Shown here piece after piece: positions 25,484 to 32,852 of a stretch of 33,822 nucleotides of DNA. The DNA is taken from assembly GCF_014653945.1 (NCBI RefSeq), contig NZ_BNAU01000016.1:1-33822 (forward strand), read 5' to 3'. How positions within the stretch are numbered: position 1 is the first letter of the stretch; each line of letters begins with the position of its first letter. Position numbers and translations under genes: made by a program. The DNA comes from Amycolatopsis deserti. Lineage in GTDB: Bacteria; Actinomycetota; Actinomycetes; Mycobacteriales; Pseudonocardiaceae. Under the pieces are notes generated by a model. It made no database searches. It had not been told where the DNA came from and saw only the letters and a list, made by a program, of their open reading frames with translations.

Positions 25484-26042
25484 CGTTGTCCTCCAGGGAA
25501 AGCGCGGTCCGCATCTTCGTGCGGGCGCGGTGCAGGCGGGACCGGACGGTGCCGATCGGGATGTCCAGCGCCAGAGCCACCTCGTCGTAGGACAGGTGCT
25601 CCCACGCGACGAGGAGCAGGACGTCCCGCTCCGGCGCGGACAGCCGGGCGAGTGCCTGGCCGAGCGGCTGGGCCGCGGCGCTGACCCGGGCGGAGACCAC
25701 GTCGTCGTGGTTCTCCTCGGGTGCGCGGTGGCCGGTCCTGGCCAGTGCCCGGTACTGCCGGGCTTCGGTCCGCCGGTGCCTGCTGATCAGGTTGGTCGCG
25801 ATGCCGTAGAGCCACGGCAGTGCGCTGTGCTGGCTGACGTCGAAACGCCGCCGCTTGTCGAACGCCACGAGCATGGTCTGGCCGGTCAGGTCGTCGGCGA
25901 GTTCACCGCCGACCCGGCGGGCCAGGAAGCGGTGCACGGTCGCGGCGTGCCGGTCGAAGATGAGCGCGAAGGCGTCGGCGTCGAACCAGGAGCGTTCGAT
26001 GATTCCGGCGTCGCTTTCGGTTCGCGCTGACGCGAAGGTCAT
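25476..26042 (-). CDS. ECF-type RNA polymerase sigma factor
   Basis: This 188-residue sigma-70 family factor has region 2 around FDADAFALIFDRHAATVHRF and DDLTGQTMLVAFDKRRRF, and region 4 with LSAPERDVLLLVAWEHLSYDEVALALDIPIGTVRSRLHRAR (continuous, quoted in the annotation only as a span at about residues 125-170). GGAGGGAGG 6 nt before ATG 26042 fixes the start; the frame extending to 26306 enters the transposase relic. It is cotranscribed with the CU044_5270 gene. Two dyads lie in its leader (26066-26105). Confidence 0.92.
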   Translation of the reverse strand: MTFASARTESDAGIIERSWFDADAFALIFDRHAATVHRFLARRVGGELADDLTGQTMLVAFDKRRRFDVSQHSALPWLYGIATNLISRHRRTEARQYRALARTGHRAPEENHDDVVSARVSAAAQPLGQALARLSAPERDVLLLVAWEHLSYDEVALALDIPIGTVRSRLHRARTKMRTALSLEDNDE

Positions 26043-26065
26043 CGGGCGCCTCCCTCCGTGGGGAC

Positions 26066-26105
26066 GGGTGATGTTGTCACCCTCTATTCGCCCGATGCGG
26101 CGAAT
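26066..26105. promoter_or_regulatory. Two perfect dyads in the sigma-factor leader
   Basis: GGGTGA-TGTTG-TCACCC occupies 26066-26082 and ATTCGCC-CGATGC-GGCGAAT occupies 26086-26105, both perfect. They lie 24-63 bp upstream of the ECF sigma start. They could be operators overlapping its promoter or an RNA structure in the leader. No certain promoter was identified. Confidence 0.5.
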
Positions 26106-26179
26106 CGGTTCGCGCTGGACGAGTACTGCGCTCGTCGAGGTGGTGGCCCGAGGCGGGCGAAGGGTGTTCAAGATCAGTT

Positions 26180-26516
26180 GTGACGACCGGCCTGAACACC
26201 CTTCTGACGACCCTCTCGCCGGTAGGCGCCGGGTGGGCAGACCGTCGAAGCTGACCGACTCGGCGCTGGCCACCCTGGCCGTGGCCCAGGCGCTGCTGGG
26301 GTTCACCTCCGAGGCTCGCTGGTTGCGGTTCCTGTCCGCCCGGGTGCCCGGCGCGTTCCGGTACCGCCCGGCCAGTCCGGCGACAATCGTCGCCTGCGCG
26401 CCGCGTTACCGCTGGTCAAGCAAGCCATGCGCTGGTTGGCGGCGGACACTGTGGAGGGACACAACCATGCCCCCAGCCAACGCGCTACCCGGTCCCTGAC
26501 CCCCTGCGACCACCGA
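26180..26516 (+). mobile_element. Internally deleted, frameshifted IS982-type transposase relic
   Basis: Three frames line up with one IS982-family transposase. The start reads VTTGLNTLLTTL (GTG 26180). After a shift comes GRPSKLTDSALATLAVAQAL followed by LGFTSEARWLRFLSARVPGA. After a one-base loss near 26365 it reads GQSGDNRRLRAALPLVKQAM then RWLAADT. The sequence then jumps straight to GHNHAPSQRATRSLTPCDH, which matches the family C-terminus (HN...RSLxxYDH). The middle, with the DDE catalytic region, is missing. The expected stop is now CGA at 26514-26516. Terminal inverted repeats were not resolved; GGGTGTTCA (26162-26170) and TGAACACCC (26193-26201) form a perfect repeat at the left side. 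The element is inactive. Confidence 0.75.
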
Positions 26517-26536
26517 CCAACCTACGCATCACTCGG

Positions 26537-27163
26537 CTAGTCCTTCCGCGGCTTGCGGATCACAGTGACCGCGCCCCAGAACGCGAGCCCGGTGACCTTG
26601 ACGACCGGCGCGCCCGGCGGCGGGGGCTGCGTGGACGCGCCCTCGCGGTCCTGGCTCTCGAAGGCGCCCATGAACCCGACGCCGGTCACCTCGACGATGA
26701 TGTCGTCGGGCACCACGATGTCGATGCCACCCATGACCGCGACCGCGGTGATGGTGGTGTGCCGTTCGGCGAAACGGGCGCCGCGCAGGTCCATCTCGAC
26801 GCCGCCCCAGAACGCGACGCTGGTGTGCTCCGGCGGGACGGTCCACGGGCCCTTGCGGGTGACGCCGGACATGACCGCGACGGAGACCTTCGAGCCGGGC
26901 ACGCCGCCGATCCGGTGGTCCGGGGAGAGGGCGCGCGGAGCGGCCGGCTGCACGGCGGCCGAGGGCACGCCCGGCAGGTCCGCGACCGGCGGCTCCAGTT
27001 CGGCGAGCGTCTTGGCGGCGTACACGGTGTCGAGCCGCTCTTCCAGTTCCTGCACGGTGATCCGCCCCTCGGCGAGCGCGTTGTGCAGGATCTGCGCGAC
27101 CCGTTCCCGGTCCGCGTCGGAAGCCCGCATCGGCGGGCGCTCGGGAGTCCCAGGCTGTTCCAC
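26537..27163 (-). CDS. DUF1707 and LiaF-like domain protein
   Basis: The protein has about 208 residues. Residues 12-60 form a DUF1707 SHOCT-like domain (MRASDADRERVAQILHNAL, then AEGRITVQELEERLDTVYAA). The C-terminal half has the beta-repeat pattern of the LiaF/cell-wall-active antibiotic response domain (SVAVMSGVTRKGPW, SVAFWGGVEMDLRGARF, ITAVAVMGGIDIVVPDD, GLAFWGAVTVI). No membrane helix is present. In other bacteria LiaF-like proteins act in envelope-stress signalling; here the role is inferred only. GTG 27163 is preferred because TACGCT lies 6 nt upstream (leaderless); ATG 27130 is possible. Confidence 0.8.
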   Translation of the reverse strand: MEQPGTPERPPMRASDADRERVAQILHNALAEGRITVQELEERLDTVYAAKTLAELEPPVADLPGVPSAAVQPAAPRALSPDHRIGGVPGSKVSVAVMSGVTRKGPWTVPPEHTSVAFWGGVEMDLRGARFAERHTTITAVAVMGGIDIVVPDDIIVEVTGVGFMGAFESQDREGASTQPPPPGAPVVKVTGLAFWGAVTVIRKPRKD

Positions 27164-27236
27164 CGCGCGAGCGTACCGACCCGGGGCCGGTGTGGGGCGG
27201 GTTTTCGCCGGTGTCGATCGGCTACCGTGACGCGTC

Positions 27237-27860
27237 ATGGACGTGCTTGTCGTCGATCATCCGCTGGCCAAGGCCAGGCTGTCGACCATGCGTGACGCCC
27301 GCACGGACAGCGCGGCCTTCCGGGCGGCCCTGCACGAGCTGACCGTCATGCTGATCTACGAGGCCACCCGCGAGGCGCCGGTGCGCACCGAGCGCATCCA
27401 CACGCCGGTCGCCCGCACCGACGCCTTCCGCCTGGCGAACCCGCCGCTGCTGGTCCCCGTCCTGCGCGCCGGGCTGGGCATGGCCGACCAGGCGCACAAA
27501 CTGATCCCCGAGGCGCAGATGGGGTTCGTCGGCCTGGCGCGCGACGAGGAGACCCTCCAGCCGACGCCGTACATGGAGTCGCTGCCCGACGACCTGTCCG
27601 ACCGCCCGGTGTTCGTGCTCGATCCGATGCTCGCCACCGGCGGCTCGATGGAGTACACGATCCGGCTGCTCACCGGCCGCGGCGCCACCGACGTCACCGC
27701 GATCTGCGCGCTGGCCGCCCCGGAGGGCCTCAAGCACCTCGAGGACTCCGGCCTGCCGGTCCGCGTGGTGACCGCGAGCGTCGACGAGCGGCTCAACGAC
27801 TCCGGCTTCATCGTCCCCGGCCTCGGCGACGCGGGGGACCGCCAGTACGGTGCCCGCTGA
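27237..27860 (+). CDS. upp: Uracil phosphoribosyltransferase
   Basis: This 207-residue enzyme converts uracil and PRPP to UMP in pyrimidine salvage. The PRPP-binding loop reads VFVLDPMLATGGSMEYTI (about residues 122-139), and the uracil-site tail reads LNDSGFIVPGLGDAGDRQYG (about 185-204). VPVLRAGLGM at about 73-82 is also typical. The length is standard. ATG 27237 has no Shine-Dalgarno sequence, and TACCGT lies 8 nt upstream. It overlaps the downstream methyltransferase by 11 nt. Confidence 0.96.
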   Translation: MDVLVVDHPLAKARLSTMRDARTDSAAFRAALHELTVMLIYEATREAPVRTERIHTPVARTDAFRLANPPLLVPVLRAGLGMADQAHKLIPEAQMGFVGLARDEETLQPTPYMESLPDDLSDRPVFVLDPMLATGGSMEYTIRLLTGRGATDVTAICALAAPEGLKHLEDSGLPVRVVTASVDERLNDSGFIVPGLGDAGDRQYGAR

Positions 27861-28440
27861 CCCGTACTGGAACACCAACGTCGCCCGGCACCCGGGCATT
27901 GTGCGCGCCGTCCCGGACGGCTGTGGTGACGCGCTGGACGTCGGCTGCGGCGACGGGCTGCTCGCGCGGAAGCTGACCGCGCGGGCGAAGCGGGTCACCG
28001 GGATCGACAGCTCGCCGGAGATGATCGCCCGCGCCCGGGAACAGGCCGGCGGTCCGGAGTTCGTCGAGGGCGACTTCCTGACCGCCGATCTCCCCGCCGA
28101 GGGCTACGACTTCATCTGCTCGGTCGCCACGATCCACCACATGGACTTCGAACCGGCGCTGGCCCGCATGCGCGACCTGCTGCGCCCCGGCGGCACGCTG
28201 ATCGTGGTCGGTCTCGCCCGGGAAGCGACCGCGGCGGACTGGGCGCGGTGGGCCGCGGCAACCCCGATCGTGCGGATCATCAAGGTGCTGCGCCGGGCGA
28301 GCGTCCCGGAGGGCATGCCGTCGACCGCTCCGGCGATGAGCTACGGCGAAGTTCGCGCCGCGGCCGCGCGGCTCCTCCCGGGCGTGCGCTACCGGTGGCA
28401 CGTGCTCCGCCGGTACTCGCTGACCTGGCGGAAACCCTAA
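27850..28440 (+). CDS. SAM-dependent class I methyltransferase
   Basis: This 196-residue protein has the SAM-binding motif I ALDVGCGDGLLARKL (about residues 28-42), the acidic residue ending strand 2 in VTGIDSSPEM, VEGDFLTADLP for motif II, and FICSVATIHHMDFEP followed by LLRPGGTLIVVGL. It is a small-molecule methyltransferase of the ubiE/11-type fold with unknown acceptor. The GTG start lies inside upp (11-nt overlap), so the two are coupled; the functional link to uracil salvage is not evident. Its end overlaps the tail of the convergent tetR by 4 nt. Confidence 0.88.
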   Translation: MPADPYWNTNVARHPGIVRAVPDGCGDALDVGCGDGLLARKLTARAKRVTGIDSSPEMIARAREQAGGPEFVEGDFLTADLPAEGYDFICSVATIHHMDFEPALARMRDLLRPGGTLIVVGLAREATAADWARWAAATPIVRIIKVLRRASVPEGMPSTAPAMSYGEVRAAAARLLPGVRYRWHVLRRYSLTWRKP

Positions 28441-29027
28441 GCGCGCCACCCCGCGGCGTGCGCCCGCAACGCCGCTTCGTACGAACCGGCCACGTCGAAG
28501 CCGGGGGGCAGGTTTCCGTTCAGTTCCAGCGACACCAGCCCGTGCACGATGCCCCACGCGCTGACCGCGATCACCTCCGGCGCCACCGCCCGGAACGCCC
28601 CCGCGGCGATCGCCGCGCGCACGGTGTCGACCAGCGGCGCGAGCGACTCCCGGGCGACCTGCGACGCCTCCGCGCCCGGCTCGAACCCCGGCACCGCCTT
28701 GGTGAACATGATCGAGTACAGGTGCGGGTCGGCCAGCGCGCTCTCCCGGTAGGCCAGCCCGAGCCGCACGAAGTCCTCCACCGGGTCGCCGGACCGCTCG
28801 ATCCCGCGCAACCGCGCCCCGAACCGCCGGAACCCCTCCTGGAAGACGGCGTTGACCAGCTCGGGCTTGCCGCCGAACAGCGAGTACACCGCGGTGGTCG
28901 AGGTGCCCGCGTCGGCAGCGAGCTTGCGCAGGCTGAGCGCCTTCGGCCCGTCCGTGGACAGCAGCTCCCCGGCGCGGTCGAGCAGTTTCAGCCGGAGCGC
29001 CTCGTCGTGGGTGCGCGGTCGTGCCAT
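28437..29027 (-). CDS. TetR family transcriptional regulator
   Basis: This 196-residue protein has an N-terminal helix-turn-helix domain (LLDRAGELLSTDGPKALSLR, then KLAADAGTSTTAVYSLFGGK) and a C-terminal helical domain with a WGIVHGLVSLEL segment of the WHG type. The ATG has no ribosome site; TAGCCT (29039 to 29034) lies 6 nt upstream. A half-palindromic GATAACAGTGTC-type site at 29044-29055 lies just upstream of that -10 and may be its autoregulatory operator. It is divergent from the MerR-aldo/keto reductase operon. Confidence 0.9.
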   Translation of the reverse strand: MARPRTHDEALRLKLLDRAGELLSTDGPKALSLRKLAADAGTSTTAVYSLFGGKPELVNAVFQEGFRRFGARLRGIERSGDPVEDFVRLGLAYRESALADPHLYSIMFTKAVPGFEPGAEASQVARESLAPLVDTVRAAIAAGAFRAVAPEVIAVSAWGIVHGLVSLELNGNLPPGFDVAGSYEAALRAHAAGWRA

Positions 29028-29043
29028 GGTCCCAGGCTATCGC

Positions 29044-29055
29044 GACACTGTTATC
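29044..29055. promoter_or_regulatory. Candidate TetR operator next to its own promoter
   Basis: On the minus strand the site reads GATAACAGTGTC, just upstream of the TAGCCT box. Its core TAACAG-Y-GT recurs at 30942-30954 ahead of the four-TM protein gene, suggesting a shared repressor. Confidence 0.35.
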
Positions 29056-29072
29056 AATCGCTGAAGCAGGAT

Positions 29073-29103
29073 TTGACCTGGAGTGCACTCCAGGTCGTAG
29101 TGT
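29073..29103 (+). promoter_or_regulatory. MerR-type promoter with perfect 22-bp palindrome
   Basis: The -35 TTGACC (29073-29078) and -10 TAGTGT (29098-29103) are separated by 19 bp, the overlong spacing typical of MerR-activated promoters. A perfect 22-bp palindrome at 29075-29096 (centre GAGTG/CACTC) fills the spacer. The ATG follows the -10 by 7 nt, so the transcript is probably leaderless. Confidence 0.85.
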
Positions 29104-29110
29104 CGGCAGC

Positions 29111-29515
29111 ATGAGCTACTCGATAGCGGAAGCCGCACGTCGCAGCGGGCTGTCGATCGACACCCTCCGCTACTACGAGCGCATCAAACTCCTCGAACCG
29201 CCCGCCCGGGACGCCGCGGGCAGGCGGGCCTACTCCGACGACGACCTCGCGTGGCTGGGGTTCCTCACCAAGCTCCGCACCACGGGCATGCCGATCAAGA
29301 TGATGCGGGAGTACGCGCAGCTGCGCTCCGCCGGTGACGCCGGCGCCGGCCGCCGCCGCGCCATCCTGGTGGAGCAGCGCCGGTCGGTCGCCGAGCGGAT
29401 CGCCGAACTGCAGGCCTGCATGGACGTCCTCAACTACAAGATCGAGAACTACGACCGGATCTGCGCCCGCATCCCAGGCGCCGCCGGCGTGGTCCGGGAG
29501 GAGATCTCCGCGTGA
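29111..29515 (+). CDS. MerR family transcriptional regulator
   Basis: This 134-residue protein has the MerR helix-turn-helix and wing (YSIAEAARRSGLSIDTLRYY, then ERIKLLEPPARDAAGRRAYS) and a long dimerisation helix (VEQRRSVAERIAELQACMDV). Its C-terminus has IENYDRICARIPGA, as in regulators of aldo/keto reductases and other dehydrogenases. It starts at ATG 29111 directly behind a classical MerR promoter, so autoactivation is likely. Its stop overlaps the start of the reductase gene (GTGA), making that gene the co-regulated target. Confidence 0.92.
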   Translation: MSYSIAEAARRSGLSIDTLRYYERIKLLEPPARDAAGRRAYSDDDLAWLGFLTKLRTTGMPIKMMREYAQLRSAGDAGAGRRRAILVEQRRSVAERIAELQACMDVLNYKIENYDRICARIPGAAGVVREEISA

Positions 29516-30492
29516 TCCCGACCAGGAAGCTGGGCGAACTGGAGGTCGGCGCGCAGGGCCTGGGCTGCATGGGCATGAGCCACGGGTACGGCGTGCGCGA
29601 CGACGACGCGGAGTCCATCGCGACGATCCACCGCGCGCTGGAACTGGGCGTGACGCTGCTGGACACCGCGAACGTCTACGGCACCGGCGCCAACGAGGAG
29701 CTGGTCGGCCGCGCGATCGCGGGCCGGCGCGACCAGGTCGTGCTGGCCACGAAGTTCGGCATCGTCCTCGGCGCCGAGGGGCAGCAGGTGCGCGGCGACG
29801 CCGCCTACGTCCGCCAGTGCCTCGAGGAGTCGCTGCGCCGCCTGAACGTCGACCACATCGACCTCTACTACCAGCACCGGGTCGACCCGGATGTTCCGGT
29901 CGAGGAGACCTGGGGCGCGTTGTCCGAGCTGGTCGCCGAGGGCAAGGTCCGCCACCTGGGCATCTCCGAGGCGTCCGCGGACACGATCCGCAGGGCCTAC
30001 GCCGTCCACCCGGTCACCGCGCTGCAGAGCGAATGGAGCTTGTGGACCCGGGGCATCGAGGACGAGATCGTACCCACCTGCCGTGAGCTGGGCATCGGGA
30101 TCGTGCCGTTCTCGCCGCTCGGCCGCGGGTTCCTGACCGGCAGCATCACGAAGGCGGCGGAGCTGCCCGCCGACGACATGCGCCGCAACCTGCCGCGTTT
30201 CGCCGAGGGCAACCTGGACCGCAACCTGCGCATCGTCGAGGCGCTGCGGAAGCTGGCGGCGGAGAAGGGGGTGACCGCCGGTCAGCTGGCGCTCGCCTGG
30301 GTGCAGCACCAGGGCGCGGACGTGGTCCCGATCCCCGGCACCAAGCGCCGCACCTACCTGGCGGAGAACGTCGCCGCCGCGACGCTCGAACTGTCCGAAG
30401 AGGACATCCGGAGCATCGAGGCGGCCGTTCCCGCCGACGCCGTGGCGGGGGAGCGCTACCCCGCGGCACTGGCCCGCAACGTCGGCAAGTGA
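29512..30492 (+). CDS. Aldo/keto reductase
   Basis: This 326-residue NADPH-dependent reductase has the catalytic tetrad in order: Asp and Tyr in LLDTANVYGTGANEELVG (about residues 50-67), Lys in VLATKFGIVLG, and His in IDLYYQHRVDP. The C-terminal cofactor segment reads VVPIPGTKRRTYLAENVAA, as in the AKR family close to YajO/YakC-type enzymes. It reduces aldehydes or ketones; the substrate is unknown. It is translationally coupled to the MerR gene, which suggests induction by a reactive electrophile, and ends at a strong bidirectional hairpin. Confidence 0.93.
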   Translation: MIPTRKLGELEVGAQGLGCMGMSHGYGVRDDDAESIATIHRALELGVTLLDTANVYGTGANEELVGRAIAGRRDQVVLATKFGIVLGAEGQQVRGDAAYVRQCLEESLRRLNVDHIDLYYQHRVDPDVPVEETWGALSELVAEGKVRHLGISEASADTIRRAYAVHPVTALQSEWSLWTRGIEDEIVPTCRELGIGIVPFSPLGRGFLTGSITKAAELPADDMRRNLPRFAEGNLDRNLRIVEALRKLAAEKGVTAGQLALAWVQHQGADVVPIPGTKRRTYLAENVAAATLELSEEDIRSIEAAVPADAVAGERYPAALARNVGK

Positions 30493-30493
30493 G

Positions 30494-30520
30494 GGCGGTG
30501 GCCTGGGTCAGGCCACCGCC
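30494..30520. terminator. Perfect 11-bp bidirectional hairpin
   Basis: GGCGGTGGCCT pairs with AGGCCACCGCC around GGGTC. It begins 2 nt after the reductase stop and covers the last codons of the convergent membrane-protein gene, so it may serve both. Confidence 0.75.
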
Positions 30521-30906
30521 ACCCCGACCGCGGTCGTGATCATGGCCGCGGCGAGCAGCACCGCGCCGCCGACGGTGACCCCGTGCGCGAGCGCCTTACG
30601 CCCCGGCAGCAGGTTGAGGAACATGCCGCCGGACTGCGCCAGGATCCCGATCAGCAGCAGGAAACTGACCACCCACTGGCCGGCGGCGCCGAGCCCGCCC
30701 GCGGCGACGAGTTGCAGGGTGATCAGCGCCAGCACGAGCAGCACACCGGCGTGCGCGTGCCCGGCGCGGAAGTAGGCTCGTTGCTCCTCGGTGAGCTTGC
30801 GCCTGCGGAGCAGGCCGAGCAGCGAGTACCCGCCGAACATCACGGTCGGCAGCGAGACCAGCGCGATCACGGTGAACAGCTGGGTGGGACCGGACAGGAC
30901 GACCAT
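30508..30906 (-). CDS. Small four-helix membrane protein, function unknown
   Basis: This 132-residue protein has four hydrophobic segments: LFTVIALVSLPTVMFGGYSL, AGVLLVLALITLQLVAAGGL, WVVSFLLLIGILAQSGGMFL and VTVGGAVLLAAAMITTAVGV. A cytoplasmic or external loop with RRRKLTEEQRAYFRAGHAHA contains His residues that could bind a metal or cofactor. GAGAGGAA 7 nt before the ATG supports the start. I do not recognise the family with certainty. A GTAAC/GTTAC dyad upstream suggests control by a TetR-type repressor. Confidence 0.75.
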   Translation of the reverse strand: MVVLSGPTQLFTVIALVSLPTVMFGGYSLLGLLRRRKLTEEQRAYFRAGHAHAGVLLVLALITLQLVAAGGLGAAGQWVVSFLLLIGILAQSGGMFLNLLPGRKALAHGVTVGGAVLLAAAMITTAVGVAVA

Positions 30907-30940
30907 CGCGAACTTCCTCTCTGAGGAGATGTACGGCGAT

Positions 30941-30960
30941 GGTAACAGCGTTACGTAACC
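30941..30960. promoter_or_regulatory. Overlapping GTAAC/GTTAC operator dyads
   Basis: GTAAC-AGC-GTTAC (30942-30954) and the 10-bp palindrome GTTACGTAAC (30950-30959) overlap, 36-54 bp upstream of the four-TM gene start. TAACAGCGTTA-like sites are common TetR operators in actinomycetes. The core resembles 29044-29055. Confidence 0.5.
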
Positions 30961-30963
30961 CCG

Positions 30964-31416
30964 TTATTCCATGAGTCCGGCAGCCACCGTGGCGCCCAGC
31001 TCCCAGCACTTCTCGAGGTCGGCCTTCGACGGCTCGCCGGTGACGGTGACGAACTCGGCCGCCTTCTCCCAGCCGAGGCCGGTGGTGATCGACTCGATGC
31101 CGCGGATCGTGCCGGAGACGTCGCTGCCGCCGTGCACGTAACACCCGAACGGGCGGCCGCGCGTGGAGTCGAGGCACGGGTAGTAGACCTGGTCGAAGAA
31201 GTGCTTGAGGGCGCCCGCCATGTACCCGAGGTTGGCGGTGGTGCCGAGCAGGTAGCCGTCCGCTTCGAGCACGTCGGTGGCGGTCGCCGCGAGGGCCGCC
31301 CGCCGCACGACGGTCACCCCTTCGATCTCGTCGGTGGTCGCCCCGGCGACGACCGCCTCGAACATGGCCTGCAGATTCGGCGAGGGCGTGTGGTGCACGA
31401 TCAGCAAGGTGGGCAC
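30964..31416 (-). CDS. Flavodoxin-like NAD(P)H oxidoreductase
   Basis: The protein has about 150 residues with a flavodoxin fold. The FMN phosphate loop reads LLIVHHTPSPNLQAMFEAV (residues 4-22), and the second flavin loop reads LLGTTANLGYMAGALKHFFD (about 85-104) followed by CYVHGGSD. It resembles small NAD(P)H-dependent oxidoreductases of the WrbA/azoreductase type and probably acts on quinones or aromatic acceptors. The GTG at 31416 directly precedes the first strand; the longer frame to 31500 adds only low-complexity residues. It is monocistronic. Confidence 0.85.
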   Translation of the reverse strand: MPTLLIVHHTPSPNLQAMFEAVVAGATTDEIEGVTVVRRAALAATATDVLEADGYLLGTTANLGYMAGALKHFFDQVYYPCLDSTRGRPFGCYVHGGSDVSGTIRGIESITTGLGWEKAAEFVTVTGEPSKADLEKCWELGATVAAGLME

Positions 31417-31536
31417 GGGGTCAGGATGCCGTACCGCGAGCGAACCGGCCGCCCGCCGGGGCTGAGTCGCGCGGGCCGGCGCGCCTCGCACGAGCCACAA
31501 CTACCTCGCGAGGGCGCCGTCCGCCCTTGGAAGGGG

Positions 31537-31776
31537 TGAATGGTCCGTTCAACGCCGCGCGAGTGGCCCTGTGGTGGTCCGGCGAGCGCCCCGCCCGCCC
31601 CCGCGGAAGCGATGAACGGTCCGTTCATCGCCGCGCGGCTGGCACTCTCGTGGACCGTCGAGCGCGCCGTCCGCCCTTGGAAGGGGTGAATGGTCCGTTC
31701 ATCGCCGCGCGACCGGCACTCTCGTCGGCCATCGAGTGGGCCACTCGTGGCGGGAAGGCATGAACGGTCCGTTCAT
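31537..31776. repeat. Array of about 75-bp repeats led by a 17-bp palindrome
   Basis: Four copies of TGAAyGGTCCGTTCA lie at 31537, 31613, 31687 and 31761 (periods 76, 74, 74). Copies 2 and 4 are the perfect palindrome ATGAACGG-T-CCGTTCAT. Copies 1 and 3 have TGAATGG. Sequence between copies is also repeated: 31514-31551 and 31664-31701 are identical, exactly 150 bp apart, and CGCCGCGCG follows the first three palindromes. A degenerate half-unit without palindrome precedes the array at about 31460-31536. Open frames through it are on both strands and not coding. Confidence 0.85.
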
Positions 31777-31789
31777 CGACCGGGCGGAC

Positions 31790-31926
31790 CGGACAACGAC
31801 CTGTTTTACCAGGCTCTTGTCGAAGACTCGGCCGCGTTCCTGGACGAAGGGACCGCGATCGGCGAGACCGTGACCGACCACGCGCGAGGGAACGCGCGCC
31901 CGCTCCCCACCGGCGGAGCGCGGTGA
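31790..31926 (+). other. Possible 3' gene fragment
   Basis: The plus-strand frame reads NDLFYQALVEDSAAFLDEGT and ends at TGA 31924-31926. Its composition is protein-like, but there is no start codon outside the repeat array and I recognise no family. It may be the tail of a gene lost when the repeats expanded, or chance. Confidence 0.2.
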
Positions 31927-31974
31927 AACCTCACCTCGACCGCAAGGCGGGCACACCCGACGAGCGTGCCGTGG

Positions 31975-32820
31975 TCAGCGCACCGGTGCGACCGTGCCGA
32001 GGTCCTGCGTGCCGAGCACCTTGAGCAGCCGCAGCGCCTCCTGCCCCGGGCTGCCGGGCTCGGCGGTGTAGAGGATGACCCGCTGGTCGCGGTCGCGCAC
32101 CTGCAGCACCTCGCAGTCGACCTGGAACCGGCCCACGTGCGGGTGGTGCAGCACCTTGGTGTGGCCGCGCCAGACGATCACGTCGTGCCGGGACCACAGC
32201 TCGCGGAACTCGGCGCTGCCCGCGAGCAGGTCCTCGATCAGCTCCCGGATGCCCGGGTCGTCGGGGTACTTCGCGACCGCCGCGCGCAGTTCGGACGCGA
32301 GGTTGACGCCGAACTGCTCCCAGGTGTCCGGGTAACGGCCGATGTCGGGCCGGAGGAACCGGTCTCGGGCGAGGTTGCGCTCGCGCGGCGGCAGCGCGGA
32401 CAGGTCGCCGAAGAAGGCGGCGGCCAGCGGGTTCCACGCCAGCACCTCGTACTTCACGTCGACGACCATCGCGGCGGCGTCGTCGAGCCGGTCCAGCAGG
32501 TGCAGGATCCCGGCGGGCACGTCGGGGGAGGGGCCGGCCGGCCCGGGCTGCTCCCCGGCGAGGCGGAACAGGTGCGCGCGCTCGACGTCGGACAGCCGCA
32601 GCGCCCGCGCGATCCCGGACAGGACCTGCCGCGACGGCTGTGGGCCGCGGGCCTGTTCGAGGCGCGTGTAGTAGTCGGTCGAGACCGCGGCGAGGGACGC
32701 GACCTCCTCGCGCCGCAGCCCGGGGGTGCGCCGCCGCAACCCGGCGGGCAGCCCGACGTCGGCCGGCCGCAGCCGCTCCCGCCTGGTCCGCAGGAACGTC
32801 CCCAGCTCTCGCCTGTCCAT
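31975..32820 (-). CDS. XRE regulator with MmyB-like ligand domain
   Basis: This 281-residue regulator has an N-terminal XRE helix-turn-helix (RRRTPGLRREEVASLAAVST, then DYYTRLEQARGPQPSRQVLS) and a C-terminal MmyB-like PAS-type ligand domain with VVDVKYEVLAWNPLAAAFFG and the end segment ILYTAEPGSPGQEALRLL. Such proteins usually repress a neighbouring short-chain dehydrogenase gene and respond to a fatty acid or other hydrophobic ligand. Here it is divergent from an SDR gene with a CCAGGGA/TCCCTGG dyad between them. ATG 32820 is the start expected for the family (MDRRELGTFLRTRRERLRP). Confidence 0.92.
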   Translation of the reverse strand: MDRRELGTFLRTRRERLRPADVGLPAGLRRRTPGLRREEVASLAAVSTDYYTRLEQARGPQPSRQVLSGIARALRLSDVERAHLFRLAGEQPGPAGPSPDVPAGILHLLDRLDDAAAMVVDVKYEVLAWNPLAAAFFGDLSALPPRERNLARDRFLRPDIGRYPDTWEQFGVNLASELRAAVAKYPDDPGIRELIEDLLAGSAEFRELWSRHDVIVWRGHTKVLHHPHVGRFQVDCEVLQVRDRDQRVILYTAEPGSPGQEALRLLKVLGTQDLGTVAPVR

Positions 32821-32852
32821 GTGCCCAGTGTCCGGATCTTCGCCCGCCGGTT

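Noticed and set aside
25855..26499. 214-residue plus-strand ORF
   Set aside because: Its first half is antisense to the sigma gene; only the second half has meaning, as part of the transposase relic.
31527..31763. Small ORFs on both strands of the repeat array
   Set aside because: They follow repeat sequence only, with no ribosome site or family resemblance.
31537..31776. CRISPR array
   Set aside because: The intervals are related to each other, the repeats are only 15-17 bp, and there are no cas genes.
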